Shown here piece after piece: positions 4,901-5,817 of a stretch of 5,817 nt of DNA. Every line of letters begins with the position of its first letter. The first letter of the stretch is position 1. The translations under genes and the position numbers were made by a program. A model generated the notes under the pieces. It worked only from the letters and a program-made list of their open reading frames with translations, did no database searches and was not told the DNA's origin. Source of the DNA: Bifidobacteriaceae bacterium (GTDB lineage: Bacteria; Actinomycetota; Actinomycetes; Actinomycetales; WQXJ01); assembly GCA_031266115.1 (NCBI GenBank), contig JAISBQ010000080.1:1-5817 (forward strand). The letters are read 5' to 3'.

Positions 4901-5817
4901 TCAGACCACGTAGAGGACGCGACGGAACCAGTACGCGCCAAGCCCCACCAGACCGGCGCTGCCGGCAGCGATCAGCGACCACCCAGCGGCCTGCCTGCCA
5001 AACCCTCCCGCGGGAGGAGGCGGCGGCGCCTCGGCAGTCTGTGGCACCGGACTCTCGGTCTCCTTGTCCACCGGACTCGGCGTCACAGCGGACGGGCTGG
5101 CCGATGGCGACGCGCTTGTTGGGCTCGGGCTCGGGGTGGGCTCTTCAGTCTCCTCGGGCTCGGTGACCACCGGAGCGGATGGGGCGACGGGAGACGCTGA
5201 AGGCTCGGGTGCTGCGGTGGTGGCGCGAGGTCTCGCGCTGGGACTGATTGATGGGGACGGCGGCGCCGAGCTCGACGAGACAGTCGACGCCTGCGTCGAT
5301 GGACTCACGCTGGGAGCGGGACTGCTCACCACGGGCGCCACCACCACGGCGGACGCCAAGGGAGACGAACTCACCGGCGGCATGACCGAGGGCGGGGGGG
5401 ACTGGCTGGGTGGGGCGGACGGCGGCGAGGATGGCGGATCGCTGGGAGGCGTGGTCGAGGGGTCCGGTGACGGTGACACCGGTACGTCGATCTTCATGTA
5501 CCGTGCCCACACCGCGAAGGTTCCGGTGACACCCGGGGGAATCGCCTCTATCCGGTCGCCGCCCTCTGGGGCGGTGTACCACCCCGTGAACTCGTACCCA
5601 GGCTGGGCAGGTGGCGGCGCCAGGATAACGCCGTTGTCCTCAACGGTATACGAGGGCGGGTTGTCGCCCGAAGGGCCGTGGTAATCGATGATGTAGGCGA
5701 CCGGCTGCCACCGCGCCCACAGGACCACGTCGTTCGCCAGTTCACCTAGCAGCGTCCCTGGGCGCAGTGCCTCGTCCGGGCCGTCCTCCACGGTCCACCC
5801 GAGGAACTCGTATGCGG
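4901..5817 (-). CDS. Surface protein with InlB B-type repeats, partial (N-terminus missing)
   Basis: The frame is open through the right edge, so only the last 304 or so residues are here. The GTG at 5791 lies inside a repeat (AYEFLGWTVEDGPDE) and is not a start. The first part holds two InlB B-type (Listeria-Bacteroides, Flg_new) repeats, about 5708-5817 and 5498-5704, with the hallmarks GYEFTGWYT and AVWARY. A low-complexity stalk of Ser, Pro, Thr and Ala follows (about 5010-5490), of the type that spans the cell wall. A C-terminal hydrophobic helix at 4925-4981 ends in Arg-Arg and a short VLYVV tail. No LPXTG or LAXTG is present; the nearest look-alike, VPQTA at 5033-5047, is 17 residues before the helix. 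The protein is probably membrane-anchored with repeats outside, and adhesion is the likely but unproven role. The low-complexity gene has the same high GC as its neighbours. Confidence 0.85.
   Translation of the reverse strand, partial: AYEFLGWTVEDGPDEALRPGTLLGELANDVVLWARWQPVAYIIDYHGPSGDNPPSYTVEDNGVILAPPPAQPGYEFTGWYTAPEGGDRIEAIPPGVTGTFAVWARYMKIDVPVSPSPDPSTTPPSDPPSSPPSAPPSQSPPPSVMPPVSSSPLASAVVVAPVVSSPAPSVSPSTQASTVSSSSAPPSPSISPSARPRATTAAPEPSASPVAPSAPVVTEPEETEEPTPSPSPTSASPSASPSAVTPSPVDKETESPVPQTAEAPPPPPAGGFGRQAAGWSLIAAGSAGLVGLGAYWFRRVLYVV

Noticed and set aside
5033..5047. VPQTA as a sortase motif
   Set aside because: Lacks the usual Leu and Gly and is 17 residues before the membrane helix, farther than in normal sorting signals.
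5064..5684. Plus-strand open frame of 206 codons, Gly/Asp-rich
   Set aside because: It is the complement of the Ser/Pro-rich stalk and repeats of the surface protein; composition follows from the opposite strand and no ribosome site is convincing.

Overview
The window is high-GC DNA with GTG starts, strong G-rich Shine-Dalgarno sites and mostly G/C third codon positions, which fits an actinomycete-type bacterium (Actinomycetota). The surface and secreted proteins at the right end suit a cell-wall-bearing, possibly host-associated member, but the genus cannot be fixed from sequence alone. No rRNA, tRNA, CRISPR array, transposase or phage gene is visible.

Left block (1-1296, minus strand): a 34-residue micro-ORF overlaps by four bases (GTGA) the start of a 392-residue soluble, all-helical, TPR/MalT-like protein of unknown function. 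The GTG at 1195, with a good ribosome site, is a better start than the longer frame reaching 1228. The gene stops just before a G-rich homopolymer run at the window edge. Region 1297-1793 is a non-coding divergent spacer holding a 9-bp inverted repeat, three 12-bp palindromes and a candidate promoter for the rightward genes.

Middle block (1794-2612, plus strand): a two-gene operon. The first gene is a small GNAT acetyltransferase of the YjdJ type. The second joins a YjdI-like Fer4_19 iron-sulfur domain to a CDGSH-type domain whose usual histidine ligand is glycine. A perfect 13-bp stem-loop lies between this operon and the convergent next gene and probably terminates both.

Right block (2636-5817, minus strand): a secreted streptogrisin/trypsin-like serine protease has a prodomain, an intact His-Asp-Ser triad, a C-terminal beta-rich domain and a Lys/Ala-only tail. 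A 624-bp spacer with several inverted repeats separates it from the 3' part of a surface protein with InlB B-type repeats, a Ser/Pro/Thr-rich stalk and a C-terminal membrane helix. The two right-hand genes point to an exported cell-surface function. The middle operon looks like a small metabolic or redox module, and the left pair like a regulatory or scaffold protein with a coupled micropeptide. I see no clearly new multi-gene system. The points most worth a second look are the micro-ORF/TPR pair, the altered CDGSH motif and the polybasic protease tail.
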